Assembly (NCBI GenBank): GCA_963826145.1
Contig: CAWGVW010000001.1
Coordinates: 992,001-1,056,000, forward strand
Length of the DNA: 64,000 nucleotides
Reading direction: 5' to 3'
From: JBGPLJ01 sp963826145
Lineage (GTDB): Bacteria; Pseudomonadota; Gammaproteobacteria; Steroidobacterales; Steroidobacteraceae
Below are positions 50,903-60,770 of this stretch, piece by piece. The position numbers were made by a program, and so were the translations under genes. Within the stretch, counting starts at the first letter, position 1. Every line of letters begins with the position of its first letter. Below the pieces are notes generated by a model. It was not told where the DNA came from and ran no database searches. It saw only the letters and a list, made by a program, of their open reading frames with translations.

Positions 50903-52080
50903 CCGTGCTCGGCTCGACGGGAACCATTGGCGTCAACACGCTCGACGTGCTTGCGCGCCATCCCGATCGTTTTTCCGTCGTCGCGCTCGCGGCGAGGAGC
51001 GATCACGCGCAGCTCTTCGAACAATGCTTGAAGCACGAGCCGCAGCTCGCCGTCCTGGTGGATGAAGTCGCGGCGCGCACGCTTCGCACGCGCCTCGCGG
51101 CTGCGGGCTCGCGGACCGAAGTGCTGTCAGGCGCGCCGGCGTTGGAAGAAGTCGCAGCTCATCCTGAAATCGGGATCGTGATGGCCGGGATTGTGGGTGC
51201 GGCGGGGCTCCTCTCGGCATTCTCCGCGGCGGGCGCGGGCAAGCGCCTGCTGCTCGCGAACAAGGAGGCGCTCGTGATGGCCGGCGACTTGCTCATCGAC
51301 GCGGTCGCTGCCGGCGGCGCTACCTTGATTCCCATCGATAGCGAGCACAACGCGATCTTCCAGTGCCTGCCCTCGACAAGCGTCGGCGGCAGGCGCACCG
51401 CAGGCGTACGCCGGATCATCCTGACGGCGTCGGGCGGGCCCTTCATCGATGCTTCGCGGGAACGCCTCGAGCACGCGACGCCCGCGGAGGCTTGTGCGCA
51501 TCCGCGCTGGGTCATGGGTCGGAAGATTTCCGTCGATTCCGCGACGCTCATGAACAAGGGACTCGAACTCATCGAGGCCTGCCACCTATTCGGCGTCGCG
51601 GCCGATGAAGTCGAAGTCGTCATCCATCGCGACAGCATCGTGCATTCGCTCGTCGAATACGTCGACGGATCGGTGCTTGCCGAGCTCGGCCACCCGGACA
51701 TGCGCACGCCAATCGCGCATGCGCTCGCCTGGCCGGAGCGCATCGCCTCCGGTGTACAATCCCTCGATCTCGTCGGGATCGGACGTCTCAGTTTCGAGGC
51801 GCCGGACACGGCGAGGTTTCCCTGTCTCGTTCTCGCGCGCGAGGCCGCAAGACTCGGCGGCACGGCGCCCGCGGTTTTGAATGCGGCCAACGAGCTTGCA
51901 GTGCAGGCCTTTCTCGAGGGCGAGGTGAACTTTACGGCGATCGCAGAGGTCATTGCTCGGGTGCTCGAGCGGCACGAGGTGGGAGCGGTGCAAAGCCTTG
52001 ATGATGTGCTGGCGGCGGACGCCTGGGGCCGCCGCGCGGCGACGGCTGCGCTCAATGCGCGCTCGGGAGCGATTGCTTGA
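50890..52080 (+). CDS. dxr: 1-deoxy-D-xylulose 5-phosphate reductoisomerase
   Basis: A 396-residue enzyme of the MEP isoprenoid pathway. NADPH-binding VLGSTGTIGVNTLDVLARH, LLANKEALVMAG, the active-site IPIDSEHNAIFQCL, TASGGPF, HPRWVMGRKISVDSATLMNK and the metal-binding Glu region (LELIEACHLF) are present. The ATG at 50890 lies within the end of cdsA after GGGGAG. Confidence 0.96.
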   Translation: MVGVTVLGSTGTIGVNTLDVLARHPDRFSVVALAARSDHAQLFEQCLKHEPQLAVLVDEVAARTLRTRLAAAGSRTEVLSGAPALEEVAAHPEIGIVMAGIVGAAGLLSAFSAAGAGKRLLLANKEALVMAGDLLIDAVAAGGATLIPIDSEHNAIFQCLPSTSVGGRRTAGVRRIILTASGGPFIDASRERLEHATPAEACAHPRWVMGRKISVDSATLMNKGLELIEACHLFGVAADEVEVVIHRDSIVHSLVEYVDGSVLAELGHPDMRTPIAHALAWPERIASGVQSLDLVGIGRLSFEAPDTARFPCLVLAREAARLGGTAPAVLNAANELAVQAFLEGEVNFTAIAEVIARVLERHEVGAVQSLDDVLAADAWGRRAATAALNARSGAIA

Positions 52081-53468
52081 TCGCGCTCGCCGGTAATCTC
52101 TTCTGGTGGATCGGCGGATTCGTCGTCGCGGTCGGCGTGCTCGTCGCCGTGCACGAGTTCGGCCACTTCTGGGTCGCGCGCCGTCTCGGCTTCAAGGTCG
52201 AGCGCTTCAAGATCGGCTTCATGAAAACGCTGTGGTCGCGCCGGCTGGGCAATGGCGAAACCGAGTTTGCGATCGGCGCTGTGCCGCTCGGCGGCTACGT
52301 CAAGATGCTTGATGAACGCGAAGGTCCGGTGGATCCGCAGGACCTGCCGCGCTCGTTCACGCGCCGCCCCGTCTGGCAGCGCGTGCTCGTTCTCCTCGCT
52401 GGACCCGGCTTCAATCTGCTCTTTGCGATCCTCGTCTACACGATCGTCAGCGCCGTGCCGACGGAGATGCGCAGGCTCGTGGTCGGTGCCGTCTTCGCCG
52501 ACACGCCGGCCGCGCGTGGGGGGCTCAAGGCCGATGACGAATTCGTGAGCATCAACGGCCACGCCACGAGCGCCGGCGAATTCCCGCTCGAACTCGTCAG
52601 CCGATTTGTCGATGCACCCGAGGTCACGGTCGGCGTGCGCTCGCCGGGGCGCGGCGAACACGCGATCACGCTGAAGCTCACCGATGCGCAGCAGCGCGCC
52701 GTGACCGACGGGGACCCGCTCGAGCTCCTCGGTTTCGCTTTCTGGGTTCCGGACCAGCGTGCCGTCATCCTGGATGTTACCGAGGGGAGCGCCGCGCAAG
52801 CCGCGGGCCTGCAAAAGGGCGACCGCGTCCTCAGCATCGACGGCCTGCCACTACGCAACACGTTCGCCGCGCACGAAGTCATCGGCGCGCGCGGCGGCGT
52901 CACGGTTCCGGTGCGCATCGAACGTGCGGGTGCGACGCTTGAGATTCCCGTTACCGTCCGGCGGGTGACGGAGAAGGGGCGCACGTTCGGCCGCATCGGC
53001 GTGGCGTTCGACACGCGTCCGCAAGTCCTTCAGACCGCGAAATTCCCGGACTCGATGATCGTCAAGCAGCGCCTCGGCCCGCTCGCTGCTCTCGAGGCGG
53101 GCTTTACGATGACCGGGCGCATGTGCGGCATCACGGTGGCGATCCTCTGGAAGATGGTCACGGGCAAGATCTCGCCGCGTAATCTCGGGGGGCCGGTATC
53201 GATTGCCAAAGCTGCGGGCGACTCCGCGCGCGCCGGTCTCGTTCCCTTTCTGCAGATTCTTGCGTTCATCAGCGTGAGTCTGGCGATCCTGAATCTCCTG
53301 CCCGTGCCGGTGCTCGACGGCGGACAGATCGTCTACCAGCTCGCCGAAGCCCTGCGGGGGAGGCCGCTCTCGGAGCGCGCCCAGGTGATCGGCCAGCAGA
53401 TCGGGCTCGTGATGATCGCGGTGCTCCTCTCATTCGTGCTCGTCAACGATTTCACGCGAAATTTCTAA
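52077..53468 (+). CDS. rseP: site-2 intramembrane zinc protease RseP
   Basis: A 463-residue inner-membrane protease that cleaves RseA in the sigma-E envelope stress response. The zinc motif HEFGH is at 26-30 in the first helix, two PDZ domains lie about 125-205 and 220-300, and the third ligand is in LLPVPVLDGGQ near residue 413. It begins with TTG at 52077, overlapping the dxr stop. The position next to bamA and skp fits outer-membrane surveillance. Confidence 0.95.
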   Translation: MIALAGNLFWWIGGFVVAVGVLVAVHEFGHFWVARRLGFKVERFKIGFMKTLWSRRLGNGETEFAIGAVPLGGYVKMLDEREGPVDPQDLPRSFTRRPVWQRVLVLLAGPGFNLLFAILVYTIVSAVPTEMRRLVVGAVFADTPAARGGLKADDEFVSINGHATSAGEFPLELVSRFVDAPEVTVGVRSPGRGEHAITLKLTDAQQRAVTDGDPLELLGFAFWVPDQRAVILDVTEGSAAQAAGLQKGDRVLSIDGLPLRNTFAAHEVIGARGGVTVPVRIERAGATLEIPVTVRRVTEKGRTFGRIGVAFDTRPQVLQTAKFPDSMIVKQRLGPLAALEAGFTMTGRMCGITVAILWKMVTGKISPRNLGGPVSIAKAAGDSARAGLVPFLQILAFISVSLAILNLLPVPVLDGGQIVYQLAEALRGRPLSERAQVIGQQIGLVMIAVLLSFVLVNDFTRNF

Positions 53469-53487
53469 GAAGAAGACAAAGGTACGC

Positions 53488-55938
53488 ATGCCCTTCAAGC
53501 CCGTGGCGATCGCATCGCTCCTACTCATGGCCTGCGCAGCCGTCCAGGCGGCCGGCGACGATGAGTTCACCGTCGGCGACATCAAGGTCGAAGGCCTGCA
53601 GCGCATTTCCGAAGGCACCGTCTACAACTACCTGCCCGTGAACATCGGCGACAAGCTCGACGCGCGCCGCCTGAAGGAAGCGCTCCGCGCCCTCTACGAC
53701 ACCGGATTCTTTCGCGACGTCGAGTTCCGGCGCGACGGCGCGACGCTCGTCGTCGTGGTGCTCGAGCGCCCCTCGATCGAGAGCTTCGACATCAAGGGCA
53801 ACAAGGACATCAAGACCGAGGACCTGCAGAAGTCGATGCGGGGCGTGGGACTTGCGGTCGGCAAGACCTTCGACCGTTCGACCCTCGAGGACGTGAAGCA
53901 GTACCTCACGGACCAGTACTTCAGCCGCGGCAAATACGGCGTGCGCATCGACACGAAGGTCGAGGAGTCGACCGGCAACCGCGTGAAGATCGAGATCAAC
54001 ATCCGCGAGGGCGACCGCGCGAAGATCCGCGAGATCAACATCGTCGGCGCGACCAAGTTCAAGGAAAAGGAGATCCTCGGGGACTTCGAGCTCAAGACGC
54101 CGAACTGGCTCTCCTGGTACAAGCAGGACGACCGCTATGCACGCGAGTCGCTGCAGGGCGATCTCGAGAAGCTGCGCTCCTTTTACATGGACCGCGGTTA
54201 TGCAAATTTCCGCATCGATAACCCGCAGGTGACGATCGCCCCCGAAAAAGACGATATCTACATCACCATCCCGATTTCCGAAGGCGAAGTCTTCAAGGTC
54301 GGCGAGGTCAAGATCGCGGGCACCATGGTCGTGCCGGAGGCCTCGTTGCGGCGTCTGCTCCTCGTCGCACCGGGCCAGACGTTTTCGCGCAAGCTCATCA
54401 CCTCGACGCAGGACCTCATTTCCTATCGCCTCGGCGAGGACGGCTACGCGTTCGCAAAGATCGACCCGGTGACGACGGCGAACGAGCAGACGAAGGAGGT
54501 CAACATCACCTTCTTCGTCGATCCGGGCAGCCGCGCCTATGTGCGGCATGTCAACTTTCACGGTACCACCGGCATCAACGACGTCGTGATGCGCCGGGAG
54601 ATGCGCCAGCTCGAAGGCGCCACGCTCTCGAACCAGGCGCTCGAGCGTTCCAAGGAGCGCCTGCAGCGGCTGCCCTTCATCGAGAAAGTCGATTACGAAA
54701 CGAATCCGGTGCCGGGATCTGCGGACCTCGTCGACGTCGACGTCACGGTGAAGGAGGGCCTGCCCGGCCAGTTCGGCGGCGGCGTCGGCTATTCCGAGTC
54801 GCAAGGGATCATCCTGAACGGCAACTTCGTGCACAGCAATTTCATGGGAACCGGCCAGCGCATTGCGATGGAGATCAATTCCGGCAAGTACTCGAAGGTT
54901 TACAGCTTCACGCACACGGATCCCTACCGCAGCGTCGACGGCATTTCGCGGCAGCTCTCCCTGACCTATCGCGATATCACGCAGTTCGTTTCCGCCTCCT
55001 CGGACTTCTCCACGAAGACGCTCGCCGCGGGCGTCGACTACGGCTATCCGTTGAGCGAATACCAGTTCGTCCACTTCGGCTTGTCGTTCCAGGACGCCGA
55101 GCTCCTCACGAGCGAGGGCAGCGCCGACCAGGCGCGCGACTGGGTGCGCCAGAACGGCAGCACGTTCGCGAGTCCGGTCGACCAGAACGGCGACGGCATC
55201 GACGATTTCACGGTCTTCGGCTCCAAGTTCTCGACCGTCGAGGCGTCGCTCGGCTGGGCCTACGACACCCGCAATCGCACCATCTTCCCGGATCGGGGCG
55301 TGCGCCATTCACTGCAGTTGACCTATGCGCTGCCGGTCGGCCAGGTCCAGTACTACCTTGCGAACTACGACTACCTGCAGTTCTTCCGCCTGGGACGGCT
55401 CTTCACGGTCGCGCTCAACGGACAGATCGACTACGGCATGGACATCGGCGATACAACATCGCTGCCGCCGTACCGGCAGTACTTTGCGGGGGGTCCGGAT
55501 ACCGTGCGTGGGTTCAAGGAGAGCCGGCTCGGCCCGAAGGACAACTTCGGCAACCCCTACGGCGGCAACCTGCGGACCGTGGCGCGCGCGGAACTCATCT
55601 TCCCGGTTCCGGAAAAATGGCGTGCCCAGGCCCGCGTGTCCTGGTTTTTTGACATCGGCAACGTGTTCTCCACGGGCCACGTGCTTTTCACGGGTCCGAA
55701 TCTCGGCCTGATCGACCCCACGACCGGTCTTCCGGCAGTGCGGCCCCCGGTCGATTACAGCTTCCGGTATGATCAGCTCAAGCGTTCGACCGGTATTGCC
55801 GTCCAGTGGCTCGCGCCGCTCGGCGTGTTCCGCTTCAGTTTCGCGTTCCCGCTGAACGCGAATGAATCGAAGAACGACCCGGACAGGTATCCGGACGAAG
55901 TTGAGAAGTTTCAGTTTTCTGTCGGACAGGCATTCTAA
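53488..55938 (+). CDS. bamA: outer membrane protein assembly factor BamA
   Basis: An 816-residue essential insertase for outer-membrane beta-barrels. Signal peptide (1-21), five POTRA domains (about 24-425; the first starts FTVGDIKVEGLQRISEGTV) and a 16-strand barrel with the lid-lock motif DTVRGFKES and the C-terminal Phe of SVGQAF. An apparent extracellular loop contains DQNGDGIDD (565-573), which looks like a calcium-binding loop and is not a usual BamA feature. The start lies 19 bases after rseP, and skp follows 11 bases after the stop. Confidence 0.97.
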   Translation: MPFKPVAIASLLLMACAAVQAAGDDEFTVGDIKVEGLQRISEGTVYNYLPVNIGDKLDARRLKEALRALYDTGFFRDVEFRRDGATLVVVVLERPSIESFDIKGNKDIKTEDLQKSMRGVGLAVGKTFDRSTLEDVKQYLTDQYFSRGKYGVRIDTKVEESTGNRVKIEINIREGDRAKIREINIVGATKFKEKEILGDFELKTPNWLSWYKQDDRYARESLQGDLEKLRSFYMDRGYANFRIDNPQVTIAPEKDDIYITIPISEGEVFKVGEVKIAGTMVVPEASLRRLLLVAPGQTFSRKLITSTQDLISYRLGEDGYAFAKIDPVTTANEQTKEVNITFFVDPGSRAYVRHVNFHGTTGINDVVMRREMRQLEGATLSNQALERSKERLQRLPFIEKVDYETNPVPGSADLVDVDVTVKEGLPGQFGGGVGYSESQGIILNGNFVHSNFMGTGQRIAMEINSGKYSKVYSFTHTDPYRSVDGISRQLSLTYRDITQFVSASSDFSTKTLAAGVDYGYPLSEYQFVHFGLSFQDAELLTSEGSADQARDWVRQNGSTFASPVDQNGDGIDDFTVFGSKFSTVEASLGWAYDTRNRTIFPDRGVRHSLQLTYALPVGQVQYYLANYDYLQFFRLGRLFTVALNGQIDYGMDIGDTTSLPPYRQYFAGGPDTVRGFKESRLGPKDNFGNPYGGNLRTVARAELIFPVPEKWRAQARVSWFFDIGNVFSTGHVLFTGPNLGLIDPTTGLPAVRPPVDYSFRYDQLKRSTGIAVQWLAPLGVFRFSFAFPLNANESKNDPDRYPDEVEKFQFSVGQAF

Positions 55939-55949
55939 GGACTCACTCC

Positions 55950-56543
55950 ATGTCAAGACTCGTTTTATGCGCGGCCGCACTCGGTATGCTCACCGCGGCA
56001 GCGTTACCGGCATCCTCCGCCGACCTCAAGGTCGCCGTCGTCGACATCGGGCGGCTGCTCAGCGATTCGCCCCAATGGAAGGCCGCGCAGCTCTCGATCG
56101 AGAGCGAGTTCGGGCCGAAGCAGCGCGAACTCGAGAACCGCGACAAGGAGCTCAAGGCGCGCGTCGAGAAGTACCAGCGCGACAGCGTCGCGATGTCCGA
56201 GGCCGAGCGCGACAAGCAGGAGAAGGAACTGCGCGACGCGCAGCGGGACCTCGAACGTCGGGCGCAGGAATTCCGCGACGACGCCCAGTCCAAGGGCCGC
56301 TCGGAAACGCAGCGCGTGCAGAAGATCATTTTCGACGAGATCAAGGCCTATTCGAAGGCGAACACCTACGACCTCGTACTGACGGGCGGATTGCAGGGCG
56401 GCGTAATCGACTACAAGGAGTCGCTCGACATCACGACGGCGGTGCTCGCCCAGCTACAGGCAAAGTACAAGCCGGGCGCAGCGCCTGCGCCGGCTCCGGC
56501 GCAGCCTGCGACGCAGCCGAAGCCGCCGGCGAAGACGAACTAA
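55950..56543 (+). CDS. skp: periplasmic chaperone Skp/OmpH
   Basis: A 197-residue chaperone that shields unfolded outer-membrane proteins on their way to BamA. Signal peptide to about residue 24 (SSA|D), then KVAVVDIGRLLSDSPQWKAA, a long charged coiled coil (about 55-125), and DLVLTGGLQGGVIDYKESLDIT. The last 30 residues are an Ala/Pro/Gln/Lys tail not found in most Skp proteins. Confidence 0.93.
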   Translation: MSRLVLCAAALGMLTAAALPASSADLKVAVVDIGRLLSDSPQWKAAQLSIESEFGPKQRELENRDKELKARVEKYQRDSVAMSEAERDKQEKELRDAQRDLERRAQEFRDDAQSKGRSETQRVQKIIFDEIKAYSKANTYDLVLTGGLQGGVIDYKESLDITTAVLAQLQAKYKPGAAPAPAPAQPATQPKPPAKTN

Positions 56544-56620
56544 GCGCATCGCGGCCGTCGTGACCTCCGCACGGGAGCCGCGCCGGCCGGTTGCTTTTCT
56601 GACAGGGAGTGGCGCCTCGC

Positions 56621-57679
56621 ATGACCGTGCGGCTCGGTGAGCTCGCGGTACGTTTCGGATGCCAGCTGCGCGGCGATCCGGAACTGCGCGTCGAAGCGGT
56701 ATCGACCCTCGAGGCGGGGCGGCCCGGCACCGTCACTTTCCTTGCGAACGCGCGCTACCGCAAATTCCTGCCGGCCACCCGCGCAACGGCCGTCATCGTC
56801 GAACCCCTCTATGCGACGGAGTGCCCGGGCGCGGCGCTCCTCAGTGCAAATCCGTACGCGACTTACGCCCGTGTGGCGACCCTCCTGCATCCGACTCCGC
56901 AGGCGCCGGCAGGCGTGCACGCCACAGCCGTCATTGCAGCCGACGCGAGCATTGCCCTGAGCGCCAGCATCGGACCGCTCGTGGTAATCGAGGCAGGCGT
57001 GCGCATCGGCGAGCGCGCCGTGATCGGCCCCGGATGCGTGTTACAGGCGGGTGCCGCCGTCGGAGCCGATTCACGGCTGGTCGCCCGGGTGACGCTCGGG
57101 CGCGATACGGTTATCGGCGAGCGTGGGACCTTTCATCCGGGTTGCGTCATCGGCGCTGACGGCTTCGGATTTGCGCGCGAAAAGGCGGGGTGGATCAAGG
57201 TCCCGCAGCTCGGCGCGGTCCGCATCGGCGATGACGTCGAGATCGGCGCGAATACGACGATCGATCGCGGCGCCATCGAGGACACCGTCATTGAAGAGGA
57301 CGTCAAGCTCGACAACCAGATCCAGATCGGCCACAACGTGCGTATCGGCGCGCACACCGCTATTGCGGGCTGCGTCGGCATCTCGGGCAGTACGATCGTC
57401 GGCAAGCGCTGCATGATCGGCGGGGCGGTTGGCATCGCCGGCCATCTGACAATTGCGGATGACGTCATGATCACCGGCCTCTCGCTCGTCAGCCGGTCGA
57501 TCACCAAACCGGGGATCTATTCGAGCGCGCTCCCGCTCGAGGACGCACGCCTTTTCCGCCGCAACGCGGCGCGGTTCCGCCACCTGGATGAGTGGTATCG
57601 TTTCATCATGAAGGGTCGCGTCACCGAGGGTGGCGCCGATCCGTCCGGTGCCGATCGAGAAGAGGACAGCGATGACTGA
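56621..57679 (+). CDS. lpxD: UDP-3-O-acylglucosamine N-acyltransferase
   Basis: A 352-residue trimeric beta-helix transferase, third step of lipid A synthesis. The N-terminal uridine-binding part (VSTLEAGRPGTVTFLANARYRKFL) precedes hexapeptide repeats, and catalytic His238 is in QIQIGHNVRIG. The ATG at 56621 is preferred to a GTG at 56609 that abuts the GGGAG site. Its stop overlaps fabZ by eight bases. The C-terminal 20 residues are acidic. Confidence 0.96.
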   Translation: MTVRLGELAVRFGCQLRGDPELRVEAVSTLEAGRPGTVTFLANARYRKFLPATRATAVIVEPLYATECPGAALLSANPYATYARVATLLHPTPQAPAGVHATAVIAADASIALSASIGPLVVIEAGVRIGERAVIGPGCVLQAGAAVGADSRLVARVTLGRDTVIGERGTFHPGCVIGADGFGFAREKAGWIKVPQLGAVRIGDDVEIGANTTIDRGAIEDTVIEEDVKLDNQIQIGHNVRIGAHTAIAGCVGISGSTIVGKRCMIGGAVGIAGHLTIADDVMITGLSLVSRSITKPGIYSSALPLEDARLFRRNAARFRHLDEWYRFIMKGRVTEGGADPSGADREEDSDD

Positions 57680-58154
57680 CGCCAAGACCCCGCCCAACTT
57701 GAGCTTCGGCCCGACCTTGGACATCAACGACGTGCTGCGCCAGCTTCCGCATCGCTATCCCTTCCTCCTCGTCGATCGCGTGCTCGAATATGAACCCGGC
57801 AAGTCGATCCGCGCGCTCAAGAACGTGACCTACAACGAGCCGTTCTTCACCGGTCATTTCCCGCACCGCCCGGTGATGCCGGGCGTGTTGATCATCGAAG
57901 CGCTCGCACAGGCGGCCGGCATCCTCGCCTTCCGCACGGCCGACATCATCCCGAATGAAAATACGCGCTTCTATTTCGCCGGCATCGACAAGGCGCGCTT
58001 TCGCAAGCCCGTCGAGCCGGGCGATCAGTTGATCCTCAAGGTAACGCTCGAACGCCAGGTGCGCGGCATCTGGAAATTCTCGACCGTCGCCGAAGTCGCC
58101 GGGAGCGAGGTCGCGAGCGCCGAGATGCTGATCACCCCCGGAACGACCTCGTGA
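57672..58154 (+). CDS. fabZ: 3-hydroxyacyl-[ACP] dehydratase FabZ
   Basis: A 160-residue hot-dog-fold dehydratase of fatty acid synthesis. LPHRYPFLLVDRV, NEPFFTGHFPHRPVMPGVLIIEA-type active site (His in GHFPHRP, Glu in IIEALAQ) and PGDQLILKV are present. The ATG at 57672 overlaps the lpxD stop and has GAGG upstream. Confidence 0.97.
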   Translation: MTDAKTPPNLSFGPTLDINDVLRQLPHRYPFLLVDRVLEYEPGKSIRALKNVTYNEPFFTGHFPHRPVMPGVLIIEALAQAAGILAFRTADIIPNENTRFYFAGIDKARFRKPVEPGDQLILKVTLERQVRGIWKFSTVAEVAGSEVASAEMLITPGTTS

Positions 58155-58921
58155 TCGATCCGCGCGCTGTCATCGATCCCAGAGCAACGCTCGCGCCGGG
58201 TGTCGAGGTCGGTCCCTTCACCGTCATCGGCGCGGACGTGAGCATCGGCGCGCGCACGAAGATCGGCTCGCACGTCGTCATCCGTGCCCTGACAACTATC
58301 GGTGCCGACTGCGAGATCTTCCAGTTCTCCTCGCTCGGGGAAGCGCCGCAGGACAAGAAGTACAAGGGCGAGCCAACCCGCCTCGAGGTAGGCGATCGCA
58401 ACCAGATCCGCGAATTCACCACCATGCACCGGGGCACGGCACAGGGCCACGGCGTCACGAAGGTGGGGAGCGACAATCTCTTCATGGCCTATACCCATGT
58501 CGCACACGACTGCATTGTCGGCGACAAGGTTGTGCTCGCCAATTACGCGACGCTCGCCGGGCACGTCGAACTCGGTGACTGGGTCATCATGGGCGGCTAT
58601 TCCGGCATCCATCAGTTCTGCAAGGTGGGCGCGCACGTGTTCCTTGCGAACAACGCTGCCGTGACGCGCGATGTGCCGCCGTACCTCATGGTCGCGGGCC
58701 AGCCGGCGGCGCCTCACAGCGTCAACTCCGAAGGCCTTAAGCGGCGCGGCTTCACGCCGGAGCAGATCCTCAACATCCGCCGGGCCTACAAGATCCTCTA
58801 TCGATCGGAGCTCAAGCTCGACGAGGCTATGACAAGGCTCACCGAATTCGCCCGCGAGGCGCCCGAGGTCCAGCCCTTCGTCGACTTCATTCCCACGATT
58901 ACGCGCAGTCTCATCCGTTAG
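58151..58921 (+). CDS. lpxA: UDP-N-acetylglucosamine acyltransferase
   Basis: A 256-residue beta-helix enzyme, first step of lipid A synthesis. Hexapeptide repeats run from VIDPRATLAPGVEVGPFTVI. Catalytic His119 is in THVAHDCIVGD, and GGYSGIHQFCKVG and SVNSEGLKRRGF are family signatures. Begins with GTG at 58151 overlapping the fabZ stop. Confidence 0.97.
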   Translation: MIDPRAVIDPRATLAPGVEVGPFTVIGADVSIGARTKIGSHVVIRALTTIGADCEIFQFSSLGEAPQDKKYKGEPTRLEVGDRNQIREFTTMHRGTAQGHGVTKVGSDNLFMAYTHVAHDCIVGDKVVLANYATLAGHVELGDWVIMGGYSGIHQFCKVGAHVFLANNAAVTRDVPPYLMVAGQPAAPHSVNSEGLKRRGFTPEQILNIRRAYKILYRSELKLDEAMTRLTEFAREAPEVQPFVDFIPTITRSLIR

Positions 58922-58927
58922 CGCGTC

Positions 58928-60088
58928 ATGACGGCGGGACCGCTCAAGGTCGGACTCGTGGCTGGAGAGGCCTCGGGCGACACGCTCGGTGCGGGGCTCG
59001 TGCAGGCGATTCGTCGCCGCCGGCCGGACGCGCAATTTTTCGGAGTCGCCGGTCCCCGTATGATCGCGGCAGGCTGCGACGCCTGGCAGCCGTCCGAACG
59101 CCTCGCCGTCATGGGCCTTTTCGAGATCCTCGGTTCGCTTCCGGGGCTCCTGCGCTTGAGGCGCGAGGTCCGTGCCCGCTTTCTCACGGAGCGCCCGGAC
59201 GTCTTCGTCGGTATCGACGCGCCGGAATTCAATCTTGGCCTCGCGGCGAGTCTCAAGGCGGGCGGGCTTGCCACCGTGCAGTACGTGAGCCCGCAGGTCT
59301 GGGCGTGGCGCCAGGGCCGGGTTGCCAAGATCGCGCGGGCCGTCGATCTGGTGCTCTGCCTGTTGCCTTTCGAGCGCCAGTTCTATCGGGACCATGCGAT
59401 CCGCGCGGAATTCGTCGGGCATCCGCTCGCCGACCAGATTCCACTCGAGGTCGACCGGGCTGGCGCGCGCGCGCGCCTCGGCATCGCAGCCGACGCATCG
59501 CTCATCGCGCTCCTGCCCGGGAGCCGACGGGGCGAAGTCGAACGGCTCGGCGATGATTTCGCGGCGACGGCGCGCTGGATTCTCGAACGACGGCCGGCGA
59601 TGCAATTTCTGGCGCCGATGGCGAATGCCGAGGTCCATGGGATCTTCGCTGCGGCGCTAGCGCGTTCGGCTCCAGGCGCAATGGTGACTCTGCTCGACGG
59701 CGATGCTCAAGTGGCGCTCGCGGCCGCGGATGCGGCGCTGGTCGCCTCCGGGACAGCGACCCTCGAGACGACGTTGACCGGACGCCCGATGGTTGTCGCT
59801 TATCGGCTGGGCTGGCTCACGAGTTTCGTGCTGCGCCATGCCGGGCTCATGAAAGCACCGTTCTTCGCGCAACCGAACCTCCTCGCCGGACGGCGCCTCG
59901 TGCCCGAACTCTTCGGTTCTGAGATAACTCCCGAGCATCTTGGCGCCGAGCTCCTGGGTTTCCTGGACGATCCCGCGCGCGTCGCCGAACTCGAACAGGA
60001 GTTCAACGCCATCCATCGGGAGCTGCGGCGTGGAGCGAACGATCGCGCCGCGGAGGCCGTGCTGGCACTGGTCGGGGGACGCTCCTGA
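58928..60088 (+). CDS. lpxB: lipid-A-disaccharide synthase
   Basis: A 386-residue peripheral membrane glycosyltransferase that joins UDP-diacylglucosamine and lipid X. VAGEASGDTLGAGLVQAIRR, the GIDAPEFNLGLA segment, VSPQVWAWRQGR, FVGHPLADQIP and ALLPGSRRGEVERL are characteristic. Its stop shares a base with the rnhB start (TGATG). Confidence 0.96.
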   Translation: MTAGPLKVGLVAGEASGDTLGAGLVQAIRRRRPDAQFFGVAGPRMIAAGCDAWQPSERLAVMGLFEILGSLPGLLRLRREVRARFLTERPDVFVGIDAPEFNLGLAASLKAGGLATVQYVSPQVWAWRQGRVAKIARAVDLVLCLLPFERQFYRDHAIRAEFVGHPLADQIPLEVDRAGARARLGIAADASLIALLPGSRRGEVERLGDDFAATARWILERRPAMQFLAPMANAEVHGIFAAALARSAPGAMVTLLDGDAQVALAAADAALVASGTATLETTLTGRPMVVAYRLGWLTSFVLRHAGLMKAPFFAQPNLLAGRRLVPELFGSEITPEHLGAELLGFLDDPARVAELEQEFNAIHRELRRGANDRAAEAVLALVGGRS

Positions 60089-60747
60089 TGCGCACGAAAT
60101 TCGTGGCGGGTGTCGACGAAGCGGGACGGGGACCGCTCGCCGGCCCCGTGATGGCGGCGGCAGTGATCCTGCGCCGCGGCGCGAAGCTCGACGGTGTCCG
60201 CGATTCGAAGCTTCTCACCGCCGCGGAGCGCGAGCGGCTCGAGCCTGAGATCCGTGCACAGTCGCTCGCGTCGGCCGTCGGCTGGGCGGATGTCGAGGAG
60301 ATCGAAACGCTCAATATTCTGGGCGCAACGCTCCTTGCCATGCGCCGTGCGCTCCTCGGTCTTGCCGTGCGGCCGACGCACGTGCGGGTCGACGGCAACC
60401 GCTGCCCGTCGTTCGAGGACCTGGGTTGCGCAATGCGCGGCGAAGCCATCGTGCGGGGCGATACGAGCGTGCTCGCGATCAGTGCCGCTTCGATCCTCGC
60501 GAAAACCTTTCGCGACCGCATGATGCAGCGCCTTGATGAGATCTATCCGCTCTACGGCTTTCGCTCCCATGTCGGCTATGGAACGCCCGAACACCTGCGG
60601 GCGCTTGCCGCTATCGGCCCTTGCCCCCTGCACAGACGAAGCTTCGCCCCGGTAGAATCCGCCGCCGAAGCGCTGCGGCTCGGCGAGACTCTCACTGTCG
60701 TCGACCGCCGCCTGAAGCGTGTTGCGATGCCACTTGCGACGAGCTGA
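60088..60747 (+). CDS. rnhB: ribonuclease HII
   Basis: A 219-residue nuclease that removes ribonucleotides from DNA. FVAGVDEAGRGPLAGPV carries the catalytic Asp10-Glu11 pair, RDSKLLTAAERERL follows, VDGNRCP holds another acidic ligand, and ISAASILAKTFRDRMM and GYGTPEHLRAL complete the set. The C-terminal 15 residues are an unremarkable extension. Confidence 0.95.
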   Translation: MRTKFVAGVDEAGRGPLAGPVMAAAVILRRGAKLDGVRDSKLLTAAERERLEPEIRAQSLASAVGWADVEEIETLNILGATLLAMRRALLGLAVRPTHVRVDGNRCPSFEDLGCAMRGEAIVRGDTSVLAISAASILAKTFRDRMMQRLDEIYPLYGFRSHVGYGTPEHLRALAAIGPCPLHRRSFAPVESAAEALRLGETLTVVDRRLKRVAMPLATS

Positions 60748-60770
60748 GCCCCAAGAGCCGACAATAGCCG

